Shown here one piece after another: positions 13,146-14,080 of a stretch of 14,080 nt of DNA. The translations under genes and the position numbers were made by a program. The notes beneath the pieces are model-generated. The model worked only from the letters and a program-made list of their open reading frames with translations. It had not been told where the DNA came from and did no database searches. The first letter of the stretch is position 1. Each line of letters starts with the position of its first letter. The stretch is from an uncultured Propionibacteriaceae bacterium (GTDB lineage: Bacteria > Actinomycetota > Actinomycetes > Propionibacteriales > Propionibacteriaceae), in assembly GCA_945875065.1 (NCBI GenBank), contig CAMCJC010000027.1:1-14080 (forward strand), written 5' to 3'.

Positions 13146-13949
13146 ATGAGAGAAGATGAGCGAATGGAGGAGCCGGAGCTTTGGACCGTCGGTGAGGTTG
13201 CGCGGCGGGTCGGGGTGAGCGTGCGGGCGTTGCACCACTGGGACGAGATCGGTCTGGTTAAGCCGTCGGGTCGCAGCTGGGGCGGGTATCGGCTGTACGA
13301 CGCCGACGACGTCGCCCGGATCCACCGGGTGCTGGTGTATCGGGAGGTCGGGATTCCGCTGGCCGAGATCGCCGAGGTCCTAAGCGAGGGCGACGACGCC
13401 GCTCACCTGCTGCGGCAGCGAACCCTGTTGTCGGAGCGCATCTCTCGACTGCAACGGATGGCCCGTGCAGTGGATCGGATGCTGAAAGGGAGCACCATGA
13501 ACACGAAACTGACGGTGGCTGAGCAGATTGAGCTGTTCGGTAGCGACTGGAGCGACTACAGCCAGGAGGCGGAGCAGAAGTGGGGTGGCACGCCGGAGTG
13601 GGCGCAGTCCGCGGCAAGGCAGGCGACCATGTCGAAGGAGGATTGGGTCAAGGTCCGCGACGACGTGCGTCAGCTGGAACGAGACCTCATCACTGCGCTG
13701 GATAACGGCGTCGCGCCCGGAAGCCCCGAGGCGAACGCACTGGCCGAGCGGCACCGCGCGTCGATCGATCAGTGGTTCGATGCGTCGCACGCCAAGCAGG
13801 TCGTGATCGCGCGGGGCTATATCGAGGGCGGCCGGTTCTTCGACCACTACGAGGGGCAGCGCGAGGGTCTCGGAGCTTGGCTGAAGGAGATCGTCGACGC
13901 CAATGCCAGAGCCCATGGCGTCGACCCGGCGACGGCGGTCTGGGAGTAA
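13146..13949 (+). CDS. MerR-family regulator of TipA type with TipAS drug-binding domain
   Basis: 267 residues from the ATG at 13146; starts at 13134 (GGAGG four bases upstream) and 13164 are also possible, and the last gives the most typical N-terminus (MEEPELWTVGEVARRVGV). The winged-helix domain reads WTVGEVARRVGVSVRALHHWDEIGLV, then GGYRLYDADDVARIHRVLVYREVGIPLAEI, then a coiled-coil stretch ending near DRMLKG. The C-terminal 150 residues form a TipAS/antibiotic-recognition domain: LTVAEQIELFGSDW, WGGTPEWAQS, SKEDW, ALAERHRASIDQWFD, RFFDHYEG and GLGAWLKEIVDANA. In Streptomyces, TipAL binds thiopeptides and activates its own promoter. This homologue has no cysteine at all. Its ligand is therefore probably non-covalent or different. 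An internal ribosome binding site may also yield the C-terminal domain alone. Confidence 0.88.
   Translation: MREDERMEEPELWTVGEVARRVGVSVRALHHWDEIGLVKPSGRSWGGYRLYDADDVARIHRVLVYREVGIPLAEIAEVLSEGDDAAHLLRQRTLLSERISRLQRMARAVDRMLKGSTMNTKLTVAEQIELFGSDWSDYSQEAEQKWGGTPEWAQSAARQATMSKEDWVKVRDDVRQLERDLITALDNGVAPGSPEANALAERHRASIDQWFDASHAKQVVIARGYIEGGRFFDHYEGQREGLGAWLKEIVDANARAHGVDPATAVWE
13485..13499 (+). promoter_or_regulatory. Internal ribosome binding site and ATG for a TipAS-like short product
   Basis: AAAGGGAG (13485-13492) lies just before an in-frame ATG at 13497, at the boundary between the DNA-binding and ligand-binding domains. Starting there gives a 150-residue protein, MNTKLTVAEQIELFG onward. 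The classical tipA gene makes a short TipAS form from a matching internal start. Confidence 0.55.
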
Positions 13950-13973
13950 GACGGGTTTGAATCCGGCCGGGCG

Positions 13974-14080
13974 TCACTCGTGGTCGTTGAGGGCTCCCTT
14001 GGCGGCTGCGTGTGACGCCTTGCCGATGGGCTGACCCCGTTTTTTAGGTCCGGTGGTTCTGGGAGTCGTCCTGTCGCCCG
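13974..14080 (-). CDS. Possible 3' end of a minus-strand gene, cut by the window edge
   Basis: On the minus strand one frame is open from the window edge to a TGA at 13974-13976, giving 34 residues that end GKASHAAAKGALNDHE. The stretch is basic near GPKKRGQPIGK. It is too short to assign, and codon bias is only moderately like that of the other genes. It would be convergent with the MerR gene, 24 bases away. It may be a chance open frame. Confidence 0.35.
   Translation of the reverse strand, partial: GDRTTPRTTGPKKRGQPIGKASHAAAKGALNDHE

Noticed and set aside
13950..13970. GGTTTGAATCC resembling a tRNA T-loop after the MerR gene
   Set aside because: The flanking bases do not form a 5-bp T-stem and no cloverleaf or acceptor stem can be drawn.
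14026..14046. GGG-CTGA-CCC followed by a T-run as a terminator of the MerR gene
   Set aside because: The stem is only three to four pairs and the spacing to the T-run is poor; too weak to call.

Overview
The window comes from a high-GC Gram-positive bacterium, most likely an actinomycete. Coding regions are strongly GC-biased at third positions, several genes start with GTG, and two genes appear leaderless. The gene families (YaaA, RbsABC-type transporter, LacI regulator, BluB, TipA-type MerR) fit this group. No genus can be named from the sequence alone. There is no tRNA, rRNA, CRISPR array or recognisable transposase.

Layout from left to right. Bases 1-686 are non-coding and less GC-rich, and begin with half of an interspersed palindromic element. 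A divergent pair follows: yaaA (peroxide stress, minus strand) and a PNP/UDP-family nucleoside phosphorylase (plus strand). Bases 2543-3612 are an intergenic island with two full copies of the palindromic element (about 90 bp, long inverted arms) and a 137-bp G-run tract containing three exact copies of an 18-mer. A good promoter at 3483-3510 then leads into three tightly packed, unrecognised genes: a secreted four-cysteine protein, a lipoprotein and a cytoplasmic protein.

Bases 5543-10967 are one catabolic and transport operon. It starts at a promoter overlaid by a strikingly symmetric double operator. It encodes a Gfo/Idh/MocA dehydrogenase, a sugar isomerase of the hydroxypyruvate-isomerase-like TIM-barrel family, a two-domain sugar ABC ATPase, a permease and a lipoprotein substrate-binding protein. 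It ends in a 12-bp hairpin. A LacI-family regulator follows. Together these look like a regulated uptake-and-oxidation module for a polyol or sugar; inositol or a rare sugar are reasonable guesses, but the substrate cannot be read from the sequence.

The lacI-type gene runs tail-to-tail into, and overlaps by 92 bp, a minus-strand bluB gene (5,6-dimethylbenzimidazole synthase, lower ligand of vitamin B12). Between bluB and the last gene lie a C-rich 22-bp tandem repeat and a further copy of the palindromic element. The last complete gene is a TipA-type MerR regulator with an in-frame internal start that would yield the drug-binding domain alone. It lacks every cysteine, including the residue that anchors thiopeptides in the classical protein. 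The 3' end of a possible minus-strand gene runs off the right edge.

Most notable for follow-up are the palindromic element family with its G-rich shoulder, the three-gene envelope operon, the nested operator, and the cysteine-free TipA homologue.
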